A stretch of DNA of 42,934 nucleotides from Thermus hydrothermalis (GTDB lineage Bacteria; Deinococcota; Deinococci; Deinococcales; Thermaceae), in assembly GCF_022760925.1 (NCBI RefSeq), contig NZ_JAKTNT010000021.1:1-42934 (forward strand), written 5' to 3'. The notes under the pieces are model-generated. The model searched no databases, was not told where the DNA came from, and saw only the letters and a program-made list of their open reading frames with translations. The first letter of the stretch is position 1. Each line of letters begins with the position of its first letter. This document shows, in pieces, positions 15,740 through 23,266 of the stretch. The position numbers were made by a program, and so were the translations under genes.

Positions 15740-16740
15740 GGCCCTTCCGCGAGCTCTTGAGGGAGGCTTTGGAGGCCCTGGCCTCCGGGGAACCCTCCCT
15801 GGGGGAAGCGTTCCGCAAGGAGGCCTTGGCCCAGGCCCGGCTCGGGCCCTCGGGGGAGGACCCCGTGGCCCGGGCCCTGGCCTTGGGGCGGCGGGCCCTC
15901 GTGGCCTTGGCCGAAGGGGACAGGAAGGGAGCCCACCGCCACCTTCAGAAGGCCGTGGAAAGCTATCCCGGCCTGGGCGGGGGGCTTGCCCTGGAGCTCC
16001 TGGTGCGGCTTGGGGAAGAGGAGGGCTTGGAGGTGGAACCCTACCGCGCCCTCAGGGAGAGGGAACACCGCGCTTGGGAAGAGGCACCCTGGGGCCTGCG
16101 TCTGCTAAAGGCGCTCAGCGAGGTGCCCGCCCCCTTCTGGCGGCCCTTCCTGGAGGACGGGGCAGGGGAGAGGCCCCGGGGGGCGGAAAGGAGGCCTCCT
16201 TCCCCCCGCCGGAGGCGGGAGCCCATCCGCCCCACCCTCCGCCTGCCGCTCCGCCACCGCCCGGAGGGGGGGGAAGGGCGGGAAGGGGCGGTGCGCTCCC
16301 TCCAGATGCTGCGGCAGATGGACTTCCTCCCCTCTACCCCTCCCCGCCCAGGTACCTGGCGCTCTGAGGGAGACACCCTGCACCTGGACGAGGGGGGCCG
16401 CCTGACCGTGCGCCTGGACCGGCTCCGGGCCTGGGGTGGGCTCCTCGCCCTCGTGGGGAGCCGGGGGAGGGTCCTCGTGCCCCTCCCCTGGGAGGAGGCT
16501 GGGCCCCGCTACCGCCTCCACATCCCCCTGCCGGGAAGGCCGGGGGAGGACCTGGAGGCCTGGGTCTGGACCTGGGAGCACCTGACGCCCGAAACCCTGG
16601 AGGCCCTCCTCGAGGACCGGAAGACCTTCTACTCCCGGGAGCTCCTCGCCGCGTGGCTCCTTGAGGCTTTCATGAGGGGCCAGGCCGACCCCGGGGAGTG
16701 GGTGAGGGTCCTATACCTCTTAGGAAACGGTGAGCCGTAG
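15736..16740 (+). CDS. Protein of unknown function, second of a two-gene unit
   Basis: A 334-residue protein starting at GTG 15736, which overlaps the previous stop by 4 nt; the frame is open further up, but the coupling decides the start. Residues 1-130 are helical, with a TPR-like stretch (GRRALVALAEGDRKGAHRHL). A basic, proline-rich linker (RRPPSPRRRREPIRP) follows, then a beta-rich domain with DTLHLDEGGRLTVRLDRL and GSRGRVLVPLPW. The C-terminus is helical (ETLEALLEDRKTFYSRELLA). No known family is recognised. A scaffold role beside its partner is only a guess. Confidence 0.75.
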   Translation: MRPFRELLREALEALASGEPSLGEAFRKEALAQARLGPSGEDPVARALALGRRALVALAEGDRKGAHRHLQKAVESYPGLGGGLALELLVRLGEEEGLEVEPYRALREREHRAWEEAPWGLRLLKALSEVPAPFWRPFLEDGAGERPRGAERRPPSPRRRREPIRPTLRLPLRHRPEGGEGREGAVRSLQMLRQMDFLPSTPPRPGTWRSEGDTLHLDEGGRLTVRLDRLRAWGGLLALVGSRGRVLVPLPWEEAGPRYRLHIPLPGRPGEDLEAWVWTWEHLTPETLEALLEDRKTFYSRELLAAWLLEAFMRGQADPGEWVRVLYLLGNGEP

Positions 16741-17262
16741 GCCTAGGTCCCGTACCCACGCCGATGGAAGAGGGCGCAAGAGAAACCTCCTCCCCAATGC
16801 GTTCCTAGCCGCCGACGCGGGGTGAAGGAAAGATGGGGATGCGTTCCTTCTGCCGCTTCCCGCAAGCGGGCCTACTGGCCTAGGTAGGCCTCCACCGGGC
16901 GGCGCGACGACCAAGCCGGGACTGCGTGGACATCGGCGGGGATAGGCCCGGGTAGGTCGCCGCTACGGCTTTAGGAGAGCGGGCCTCAAGAGCGCCCCCT
17001 GGTCTCCAAACGCGGAGGGCGCTGGGCGCACTTCCTCTCTGCTTGTGGCGCGCCCTCCTGGAACACCGGACGCAAGCGGAACCCAAGGAGGAGCCCTACG
17101 GGGAAGGGGGGTCGTGAAGTCGAAGGCTGGCTTCCTAGGTTTCACCTGAAACCGAAGGCTCGGGGTCCACGTCTTTCTCATCGAAAGCCACCAAGGCTGG
17201 TGGATTTCCCCCACCCCATACCCTTGCAGTTCAACTTTCCGGTTTATCCTTGGGATTACGCA
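16741..17262. other. 522-nt stretch without a gene
   Basis: Open frames on both strands here are short and of low complexity. No repeat array, tRNA or strong terminator was seen. The end (17220-17262) is AT-richer and leads into the promoter of the next gene. Confidence 0.4.
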
Positions 17263-17268
17263 TAATAT
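17263..17268 (+). promoter_or_regulatory. -10 element of a leaderless antitoxin gene
   Basis: TAATAT lies 6 nt before the ATG at 17275, with no ribosome site. This is the geometry of leaderless transcripts known from Thermus and Deinococcus. The same 6-nt spacing is seen at 30508-30520. No clear -35 box is visible. Confidence 0.45.
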
Positions 17269-17274
17269 GGCCGT

Positions 17275-17510
17275 ATGTGCACCACCCTGGATCTCCCCGA
17301 CCCGCTTTACCGGCATCTCAAGCTCCGGGCCGCTAAGGAGGGCAAGACCTCAAGGAGCTGGTGGTGCGCCTCTTGGAGGAGGCCTTGAGCCGTCAGGCCC
17401 CCAAGGGTTCCCGTCCTCTTCCCCTGGTAGAGGCCAAGGGTCGCCACATCTCCGCCGTGCGGGAAGCCGATCTCTGGGAGCTTTTAGAGGGTGGATCTTC
17501 CCGACCTTAA
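17275..17510 (+). pseudogene. VapB-like antitoxin with a frameshift
   Basis: The frame begins MCTTLDLPDPLYRHLKLRAA KEGKT, the ribbon-helix-helix start of small antitoxins. At about 17348 it must move by one base to continue as LKELVVRLLEEALSR, ending ...LLEGGSSRP with TAA at 17508. One base seems lost in the run ACCTCAAGG. The end overlaps the start of the PIN toxin, the usual antitoxin-toxin layout. Confidence 0.7.
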
Positions 17511-17610
17511 CGTCTGGTTTGCTCTCCTGGTGCCGGAGCATCCCTTTCACCCTCGAGCCCGGTCCTACTGGGAGGAAGCGGATACCGTGGGGCTGGTTCG
17601 CGTGACCGGC
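17491..17610 (+). pseudogene. VapC-like PIN toxin, cut after about 40 residues
   Basis: GTG 17491 begins VDLPDLNVWFALL and PFHPRARSYWEEA, with the first PIN aspartate in DLN. Homologous toxins are about 130-150 residues long, with further acidic residues. Here the toxin text ends near GLVRVTG (17610), and unrelated sequence follows in another frame. The RNase active site is incomplete, so the toxin should be dead. Confidence 0.72.
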
Positions 17611-17621
17611 GGCCGCAAAAC

Positions 17622-17732
17622 CTCACCCCCCTGGGAGAGAGCAGGTACCTGGTCTACAGCGTGGGGTACGTAGAGGGCGGCATCAAAGGCGTTGCCCCCT
17701 ACGCCCGGGTTACCCTCTTCGCCTTGCGCTGA
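17622..17732 (+). pseudogene. C-terminal fragment of an unknown protein fused behind the cut toxin
   Basis: Read in the frame CTC ACC CCC, the sequence gives LGESRYLVYSVGYVEGG and APYARVTLFALR before TGA at 17730. The text looks like a real beta-rich C-terminus and has no link to a PIN domain. A deletion or insertion apparently joined two genes near 17610-17622. Confidence 0.45.
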
Positions 17733-17738
17733 GGCCCA

Positions 17739-17776
17739 AGCGAAAGGAGGGGAGCTCTAAGCTCCCCTCCTTCGCT
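17739..17776. terminator. Hairpin between convergent genes
   Basis: GCGAAAGGAGGGGAGCT pairs with AGCTCCCCTCCTTCGC with one bulged base. It lies 9 nt after the prepilin stop on the minus strand and 7 nt after a gene end on the plus strand. It can serve both directions; there is no long T run. Confidence 0.65.
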
Positions 17777-17784
17777 CACCCCGC

Positions 17785-18234
17785 TCAGTAGAGGGTGAAG
17801 TCGCAGCTCGTGGGGGCGGCGCCGGTAACCGGGCTGTTCGTCCTGGCCCGAACGCCCTTGGAGGTGGCCTGGTACCAGTACTGCCCCGCCGTGGTCCCGG
17901 CGATAACGCAGTACTCGCGGTTGTAGTCCACGCCCGTGGTGATGAAGTTCACCGTGACCGGCGGGTTGGTGGGCGGGTTGTCGATGGGAGGAACGAGGCT
18001 CCGCAAGGCGTTCAGGCTGTTGGCATACTGCCGGTTGAAGCCGTAGTACATCTCCTGGTACTTCTGGATCTCCCGCAGGTACCCCTGCACTATCGTGTCG
18101 TTGCTGGAGCGGCGGTTAGCCTCCATCCGGGGCAAGAGCGCCACGATGAGAACCAGGAGAATGCCCACCACCGCCACCAGCTCGATGAGGGTGAAGCCCG
18201 CCGTGGACTGCAAGCCTTTCGCCTTCTTCCGCAT
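17785..18234 (-). CDS. Type IV prepilin-like protein
   Basis: The 149-residue protein has a class III signal: MRKKAKGLQSTAG, then FTLIEL, cut by prepilin peptidase after G13, with the conserved glutamate E18. A hydrophobic helix (VAVVGILLVLIVALLP) follows. The C-terminal domain has two cysteines (REYCVIAG and TSCDFTLY) that probably form the pilin D-loop disulfide. ATG 18234 follows AAGGAGG, which overlaps the upstream stop. The product would be exported and built into a pilus or pseudopilus. No assembly genes are nearby, so it probably uses machinery encoded elsewhere. Confidence 0.85.
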   Translation of the reverse strand: MRKKAKGLQSTAGFTLIELVAVVGILLVLIVALLPRMEANRRSSNDTIVQGYLREIQKYQEMYYGFNRQYANSLNALRSLVPPIDNPPTNPPVTVNFITTGVDYNREYCVIAGTTAGQYWYQATSKGVRARTNSPVTGAAPTSCDFTLY

Positions 18235-18246
18235 CTTCCATCCTCC

Positions 18247-18384
18247 TTACCGCTCTTGGCCTCCTCCCGAAGTTTCCTTCAGCGCTTCCAGGGCTTCCCG
18301 GATGCCCTCGAGGGCGCGCACGGCGCGGTATAGGAAGTAGAAGGAAAGGCCCATGACTGCCAGGCTGAGGAGGGCGGAGAGAAC
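18247..18384 (-). pseudogene. Truncated small membrane protein before the prepilin
   Basis: The open frame after TAG 18387-18385 reads VLSALLSLAVMGLSFYFLYR, then ALEGIREALEALKE, ending GGGQER. This is one transmembrane helix plus an amphipathic helix. A short form could start at ATG 18354 (35 residues). The stop at 18247 overlaps the prepilin ribosome site, so the two form one operon. The upstream part seems lost at the junction near 18385. Confidence 0.45.
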
Positions 18385-18692
18385 CTAAAGGCGTCCACCA
18401 GGTCCTAGAAGCGGCGGAACGCCTGGACCGCCAAGAGCAAGAAATCGCCGCGCTGAGGGACCAGCTCCACATCTTCTCCGACTTTGTCCACGAGGTAATC
18501 ATCCAGCATCTCCTGAAGGACGCCACCCTAGGCTACGTGCGGGCCACGGGCAACCTGAGGGACATTCCCCTGCTTTCGGAAGAGGCCATCGCCATCCTGG
18601 ACATGCTCGCCAGCAAGGCCCCCCCAACCACCACCCCGGACCCCAAAAAGTACGACCGGTGGTGGCACCGGTTGCTCAAGCGGAAAAAGTAG
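18385..18692 (+). pseudogene. 5'-truncated coiled-coil protein
   Basis: A plus-strand frame with no start codon reads VLEAAERLDRQEQEIAALRD, then FVHEVIIQHLLKDATLGYVR and DPKKYDRWWHRLLKRKK to TAG 18692. The N-terminus is a heptad-type coiled coil and the tail is basic. The frame starts at the same junction (about 18385) where the opposite-strand gene is also cut. No family is recognised. Confidence 0.45.
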
Positions 18693-18735
18693 GCCTTCAA
18701 GGGGTTGGGGCGGGCGTGCGGATTGCGGAGTGCGC

Positions 18736-18780
18736 TCTTGCCCCCACGAACCCATCTAGCTAGCTTTCGTGGGGGCAAGA
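18736..18780. repeat. Hairpin repeat, copy A
   Basis: Perfect 15-bp arms TCTTGCCCCCACGAA and TTCGTGGGGGCAAGA surround a 15-nt loop. The same arms recur at 20579 (one arm), 21259-21313 and 36613-36659. Each copy lies downstream of a plus-strand gene or gene remnant. Confidence 0.8.
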
Positions 18781-18832
18781 TGCCGCCCCACACCACCCAC
18801 GCCTCCCCCCCATCTCACGAAAGGAGGTCGCC

Positions 18833-19339
18833 ATGAAATACATCCTCTACGGCGTGAACCCGAACACCAAAGACTTCAACCCCATCACCCATCTGGTCCT
18901 TCTGACGGAGGAAGAAGCGAGAGCCCTAACCGCAGCTGTGGAGGAGTACGACGACTTCGAAAAGCGCTTTCGCGGGCGCTTTATAGACGCCCGGAAGCTT
19001 CTCCTTGCCGTCAGGAGCATCGTCCAGGCAACCCTCAAAGCCGCCCAGAACGAACCCATCGGCCGCTTCCTCCTGACCCACCCCAACACCTACGTGGACT
19101 TGGGCGAAGGCGCCCACATCGCCTAAATAGGCCGGGTAGGGGACGCGTACCTCCGGGCCTATGTCCGGGACGAAGAAGGCAACGAGGACCGGGAGTACGG
19201 GGTAGAAGTGGTGGAAGACCTCGAGGACCCCCACGGGATCGTCCTCTACCACAGGCGGGCCCAAGACCTGGAGGGAGCCAAAGCCCTCGCCCTCGCCAAA
19301 GCTCAAGCGCTCCACGAAGCCCTCTCCCTGGAAGAGTAA
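18833..19339 (+). pseudogene. Unknown 168-residue protein interrupted by one TAA
   Basis: ATG 18833 follows AAAGGAGG. The frame reads MKYILYGVNPNTKDFNPITH through HPNTYVDLGEGAHIA to TAA at 19124-19126. It then goes on in the same frame, without another stop, as IGRVGDAYLRAYVRDEEGNE to ALSLEE and TAA 19337-19339. One base change (TAC or TAT to TAA) explains the break. The protein is acidic and of no known family; a 97-residue short form could still be made. Confidence 0.6.
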
Positions 19340-19493
19340 CCCCCTCCCACCCAAAAACCACCCCCAAACCGTACCAAATGGCCCGACATCCCCCCTAACC
19401 CCCCTCCGGCTCTCATGAAAGCCCAAAACCAAAGGCAAATCCCTAGGCTCTAGAGAGAGGGGGGAAAGGAAGACTCTACAGGGCGGGACAAGG

Positions 19494-19515
19494 AAAACGG
19501 GGCCCCACGGCCCCG
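19494..19515 (-). terminator. Intrinsic terminator after the ParB-like gene
   Basis: On the minus strand CGGGGCC and GGCCCCG form a 7-bp stem with a 4-base loop, followed by TTTT. It lies about 20 nt after the stop at 19536. Confidence 0.7.
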
Positions 19516-19535
19516 CCCAGGAAGCTCAACTCTCC

Positions 19536-19918
19536 CTAGTCCCTGGCTCCCTCCTCCGCCCCGCCCTCGGAATTCCCCTCGGCTACCTCACCCGCCACGC
19601 TACCCCGCTCCTTCGCCGCCCATACCTTCCCCAAAACCAAGACGGGCCGGAGCCAAGAGGGCGGCTTCTTGCGGTGCTTCTCCCTAATGCGCTGGACATC
19701 GATATAGTCGTGCCGTCCTCCACGGGGCGGACCAGAATGGGGTGAATGAGCCCATGCTCGCGCATGGAGGCCACCAAGTCCTGGATCTGCTCGGCGTCCT
19801 CCTCAAGGCGCGGCTGGATGGAGCTGGGGCGGATGGCCTCGAGGGGAAGCTCCACAACATCTCCCGTACCGTAGATCTCCCCGCCACCCACCTCTTTCGT
19901 GCGCTCTCCTTCGCTCAT
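19536..19918 (-). pseudogene. ParB/Spo0J-like N-terminal domain with a frameshift
   Basis: From ATG 19918 the protein shows VVELPLEAIRPSSIQPRLEE and LVASMREHGLIHPILVRPVE, the start of the ParB CTPase/nuclease-like domain. Near 19720 the frame shifts by one base and continues HDYIDVQRIREKHRKKPPSW and ends GGAEEGARD at TAG 19538. The usual GERRxRA box and helix-turn-helix are absent, so it is shorter than a plasmid ParB even if repaired. It may once have served plasmid partition or regulation. Confidence 0.6.
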
Positions 19919-20067
19919 GACCGCAGTATAAGAAAAGAGGGGGAACAGAGGCAAGGCAAACCTATGGAGCAAATAGAGGGCGGAAAAGCGAGCGGGAAGG
20001 GGGAGGGAGGGGGGCTGGGAAATACATACTCAGTTCGTACCATGAGTCCAAAAAATGGGGGGGTAAA

Positions 20068-20226
20068 ATGGCAAAGAAGCTCGTCCCGAAGAGGCTTTCC
20101 TTGTGGGATCAGGGTGATCTGACCCGGCTCAAGACCCGCTCGGGGGCCGGAGCGCACAGGGACAGGAGGCGGGGAGCCCGGCGTAAGGGGGCTCTGAAGA
20201 GGGCCTTGGCCCAAGAGGCCGAATAG
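20068..20226 (+). CDS. Small basic protein (52 residues)
   Basis: ATG 20068 begins MAKKLVPKRLSLWDQGDLTR, and the tail is rich in Arg (RDRRRGARRKGALKRALA). The stop is TAG 20224. The basic character suggests nucleic-acid binding. The next gene starts 17 nt later. No family is recognised. Confidence 0.45.
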   Translation: MAKKLVPKRLSLWDQGDLTRLKTRSGAGAHRDRRRGARRKGALKRALAQEAE

Positions 20227-20243
20227 GGAAAGGAAGCTATCCC

Positions 20244-20465
20244 ATGGTGTGGCCACTGGTGGAGGAAGCCATCACCCGGCTTGTGGAGTACCGCCTGAGG
20301 GACAAGGCCCGGCTACGGGCCTGCGTGGGGGTGAACGCCTACGACGTGGTAGAAGCGGACCTGACGCCGCCACGGGAGGCGGACCCGGAGGTGTGGTTCC
20401 GGGAGCGCCTGGCGGCCCAGGCGGACCACCCTTACCCCGCCTGGGTGGAGGTGCGGGGAAGGTAG
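20244..20465 (+). CDS. Small acidic protein (73 residues)
   Basis: ATG 20244 follows GGGAAAGGAAG. The protein reads MVWPLVEEAITRLVEYRLRD, then VNAYDVVEADLTPP and a tail HPYPAWVEVRGR. It stays open for 73 codons and is well spaced behind the basic 52-residue gene. No family is recognised. Confidence 0.5.
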   Translation: MVWPLVEEAITRLVEYRLRDKARLRACVGVNAYDVVEADLTPPREADPEVWFRERLAAQADHPYPAWVEVRGR

Positions 20466-20769
20466 AAAGGGAACGGAGGGCCCCATCCTCCTGGCGGTGG
20501 CGCATGACCGGGTGCTTCCCTTCTAGGTAGGTATCGGAAGATTTGGGGTCCTGCACCTACGGTTCCCTTCTGGCTTCATTCGTGGGGGCAAGACTGCCCC
20601 AAAGGTCCCAATGGGAAGCCGACTCCGCTTGCGTTCTCTTCCGGGTGCGGGAAGGGTGAGAGGGGGGCGGGGACGGTGCGGCGGGTCCTCAGGCCCCATT
20701 CGCCTATTGAGGATATCCTTATACCCGGTGGTCCAGGCCATCCTCCTCAGGGCGGGAAAGGGGCCATCA
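20466..20769. other. Gap holding one arm of the hairpin repeat
   Basis: There is no gene. TTCGTGGGGGCAAGA at 20579-20593 equals the right arm of the hairpin family, but no left arm is found upstream, so this copy is broken. Confidence 0.6.
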
Positions 20770-21253
20770 AGCTGGACTGCTAAAAGCGAAAAAGGGGAAT
20801 CCTCGATGCCATTCAGGAGAAAGGGGAGAAGCGCCTAACTCCACCGCTTCCTCACTCATGGGGGCCAAAGAGGCCTTAGAACGCTTCCCCCTAGCGGGAT
20901 GGGCAGGGGTATGGGGCGCCAAGGGGATCCTGGCCAAAGTATCCTGGATGGGCTCCGACGTGTCCGTGTACACCTTCACCTTCCCGGTCAGAAACCCTGT
21001 GGACCCCTTGACCCTACACTTCCCGGAAAACACTCTCGAGGCCCGCCGAGAAAACTCCCTCCGCAGGAACCTGCTCTGGAAGCGGTGGGCTTCTCCGACC
21101 GAACAAGCTGTGAAGCACCTATGAGAAATGAGGGTCCTTCACAAACTGGCCAAGGCCCTCCACTTGCCCGAACTGCCGGAGGCCCTCGAGGCGGGGGACC
21201 AAAGCGTAGTGGAGGAAGCGGTGGCGAGGGTGGTGGTGATGGGACTGGCGTAG
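20770..21253 (+). pseudogene. Decayed copy 1 of the gene at 32847-33668
   Basis: Pieces match the copy at 32847-33668 in order: AKEALERFPLAGW, PENTLEARRENSLRRNLLWK RWAS, and, after a large internal loss at 21120, KLAKALHLPELPEALEAGD to TAG 21251. Several frame changes occur. At the position of the amber codon in the other copy this one has TGG (in VSWMGSD), which shows what the ancestral codon was. Confidence 0.7.
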
Positions 21254-21258
21254 CGGCG

Positions 21259-21313
21259 GGGTGTCTTGCCCCCACGACCCTTCCTTCACCCCAATCGTGG
21301 GGGCAAGACACCC
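21259..21313. repeat. Hairpin repeat, copy C
   Basis: Arms around GTGTCTTGCCCCCACGA and its exact complement make a 19-bp perfect stem with a 17-nt loop. It lies 6 nt after the stop of the decayed gene copy before it. Confidence 0.85.
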
Positions 21314-21419
21314 TCCCCCAAACCCCACTGCACCGGGATCCCTAACACCTCAGCCGAGCCTTTTACTCACCGCTTGGGTCCGCGGCACGGACGGCTACAT
21401 TGGAGTGGCCCCGGGTGTG

Positions 21420-21535
21420 GGTCAGGGAAAGCCCTGCCCAAACTTCCGCCCCTTCAGGTCCCGGAAGTTCTCCTCTATCCATCCCTCCGTCGTGCCCCAG
21501 GGGGACTCGGTCAAAGCCCCGGTTCAGGGACATAG
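21420..21535 (-). pseudogene. Transposase fragment (IEExFRDLKGR motif)
   Basis: The minus strand reads GWIEENFRDLKGRKFG and then a stop. The same motif, IEEAFRDLKGRGFG, occurs in the longer fragment at 22850-23185, and the DNA around it is similar. This fits the C-terminal glutamate helix of an IS4-like DDE transposase. The rest of the element up to 21800 is too decayed to read. Confidence 0.5.
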
Positions 21536-21805
21536 CCCAGGGCCTGGACCTTGCGGCCCAGGCGGTGGAGGAAGGCTTCCTCCATCCGGTTCTGGATGGA
21601 GAAGGGCGCTGGTGTGCACGGGATTTTCTGAGGGGCCGGAAGACCGTGTGGACCTAGGTTGTGGGAGCCTGAAGGAGGAGGTTTGGGGTTCGCGTACCTG
21701 ACCGACCTCCCGTCCTTGCTTCCCCTTGCCAAGCCCCTACAGAACAAGAGGTCAGCTCCGCCCCAGCTTGACTCCGTTGTCTAATACTTCTACGCTCAAA
21801 GTGTC

Positions 21806-22042
21806 ATGGAGCGGAGGGTGCGTGTCAAAGCGAAGTCCAAGGGCCGGAAGCTTTTGCTGGCGCCCTTGGGGGTTTTGCGTGGTCGGCGCACCCTCCACAT
21901 CCCTGTTCCTCTTGAACCCACGGACAAGGCGGAGGCGCGCCGGCGGGCCGAGGAACTGGAAGCCTTCCTCCAGGACCTCTTAGCCCGCAAAGGCCTTTCC
22001 CGGGGCGAGTTAGAAGCGGCCTGGGAAGAGGCGGGCCGCTGA
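21806..22042 (+). CDS. Probable antitoxin partner of a PIN toxin
   Basis: A 78-residue basic-acidic protein starts MERRVRVKAKSKGRKLLLAP at ATG 21806 and has EPTDKAEARRRAEELEAFLQ and ARKGLSRGELEAAWEEAGR. The first half is basic (DNA or fold part), and the second half is helical and acidic, as in antitoxins. The PIN gene starts 24 nt later. No exact family is recognised. Confidence 0.55.
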   Translation: MERRVRVKAKSKGRKLLLAPLGVLRGRRTLHIPVPLEPTDKAEARRRAEELEAFLQDLLARKGLSRGELEAAWEEAGR

Positions 22043-22066
22043 GCGTCTTCCAAGAGGAGGGGCTTC

Positions 22067-22530
22067 TTGCCGGAGACGCCGCAAGAGCTTGTCCATGCGC
22101 CCCTTATCCTCGTGCTGGACGCCAGCGCTGCGGTGGGGGAGGTGTTGCGCAAACGGGGCGAGGCTCTCCTGACCCACAAGGACCTGGCCCTCTTCGTGGC
22201 CGAGGGGAGATCCGCCACGAGCTCGCCAAGCGTATCAGGCGCCTGGCCGAGCGAAAGGGACTGGCGGAAGGCGAGGCCGAAGCACTCCAGGAAAGGGCGC
22301 TCCGCCTTCTGAAAGCTTCCATCCGAACGGTGCCGCGCAAGGCCTACGCCCCTATGGAGAAAGAGGCCCGGCTTCGGGTTCCACGGGATCCCCAAGACTG
22401 GCCCGTGGCGGCCCTAGCCCTCTCGCTCCGTGCCGCCATATGGTCTACGGACGGGGACTTCTGCGGGAGCGACATCCCCCTTTGGCACACCGAGGTTCTG
22501 GCGGCGTGGCTCGGGGTTGACCCCCGATAA
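22067..22530 (+). pseudogene. PIN-domain toxin with one frameshift
   Basis: TTG 22067 follows GGAGGGG. The protein reads LVLDASAAVGEVLRKRGEAL (first PIN aspartate) up to LFVAEG. Near 22204, in GAGGGGAG, the frame must shift by one base to continue as EIRHELAKRIRRLAERKGLA (second acidic site). It goes on with RDPQDWPVAALALSLRAAIW and TDGDFCG (final aspartates) and ends at TAA 22528. All acidic residues are there if the shift is repaired. An error in the G run is possible. Confidence 0.68.
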
Positions 22531-22563
22531 AAACGATGCGGACCGGGGAAACCCCGTCCGGTT

Positions 22564-22792
22564 TGGTGGAAGTGGGGGGAGTTGAACCCCCGTCCGAAGG
22601 TACCTACGGCGGGCGTCTACACGCGTAGTCCGCGTTTTGGGTGTCCTCCTGGCTTGGCCCACGGACGGGCGGCCAGGAGCAAGCCCCGTTGCGCTTCGCC
22701 GAAAGCTACGGAGCTTGGCCATCAGCTAGCCGATCTTGTGTCCCCGCGCTAGGTCCCACCGGCAGGGCGCCTAGGCAAGGTCGCGGTCATTA
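22564..22792 (-). ncRNA. ssrA: tmRNA, 3' part only
   Basis: Reading the minus strand from 22792, TAATGACCGCGACC is the end of the tag frame plus the next helix. Then come GGGGACACAA, GGCTAGC, the segment TCCTGGCCGCCCGTCCG with GGGCCAAGCCAGGAGGACAC, and ACGCGGACTACGCG. The T-arm/acceptor part is CGGACGGGGGTTCAACTCCC to the encoded CCA at 22564. From memory this closely follows the 3' half of Thermus thermophilus tmRNA. The tRNA-like 5' arm, first pseudoknot and an ANTNYALAA-type tag are absent upstream of 22792; IS sequence lies there instead. The piece cannot work as tmRNA. It may mark an integration site in ssrA or a copy cut by an IS. Confidence 0.88.
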
Positions 22793-22849
22793 CTTTGTGG
22801 CGCGGAGGGTGAGGCTAGCGCCCGGCCGTGGGGATGGGGAGCTGAGCTC

Positions 22850-23185
22850 TCATCCCTTTCCCCACCCCTGTACCCGTTGCCGGGAAAGACCCCCAAGCAC
22901 CCCCACCGCCACGCCCTGCAGGGAAGGAGGACCCTCCGCCAGAAGGTGGCGGGCCAAGCGGAAAAGGCTCTGCCCCTCAGGATGCGCCACCACCCCCTGC
23001 CCCGCAAAGTGGCCCCCAAAAGGACCAAAACAGCCATCCCCAGGAACAAAAGCCAAAGCCATCCCCTAAGGCTCCCCTCCCTCCTCAGCCCGTGCCGGTC
23101 CAACCCAAACCCCCGCCCCTTCAGGTCCCGAAAAGCCTCCTCTATCCCCATCCGCAGGCGGTGTATGCCCGTGCGTTCGGGGGGG
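22850..23185 (-). pseudogene. C-terminal fragment of an IS4-like transposase
   Basis: The minus strand reads IHRLRMGIEEAFRDLKGRGF, then GSLRGWLWLLFLGMAVLVLL. After a frame change it reads SLFRLARHLLAEGPPSLQGV and ends VQGWGKG at a stop at 22850. The glutamate of the DDE triad would be in IEEAFRDLK. The N-terminal two thirds are missing. At 23185 it abuts a propeller-gene fragment on the other strand, and at about 22793 it abuts the tmRNA piece. Confidence 0.6.
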
Positions 23186-23187
23186 AC

Positions 23188-23266
23188 GAACGACCTCAAC
23201 AGCGTCACCTACAGCGCGGGCCGCTTCGTGGTGAGGTGGGAGGGTATCCTCGCCACCTCTCCCTAG
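23188..23266 (+). pseudogene. Last repeat of a propeller protein, decayed copy
   Basis: The plus strand reads DLNSVTYSAGRFVVRWEGIL and ends ATSP at TAG 23264. It equals the last repeat of the 34663-36414 protein, and the next 70 nt (AGCCG...TACGCC.CCGACA.CCAAGAACG.CCTGA) also match the DNA after that gene. It is therefore a cut duplicate including the 3' flank. Confidence 0.65.

Noticed and set aside
18736-21313. Hairpin repeats as a CRISPR array
   Set aside because: Copies are kilobases apart, with genes between them, and form long perfect stems; no regular spacers.
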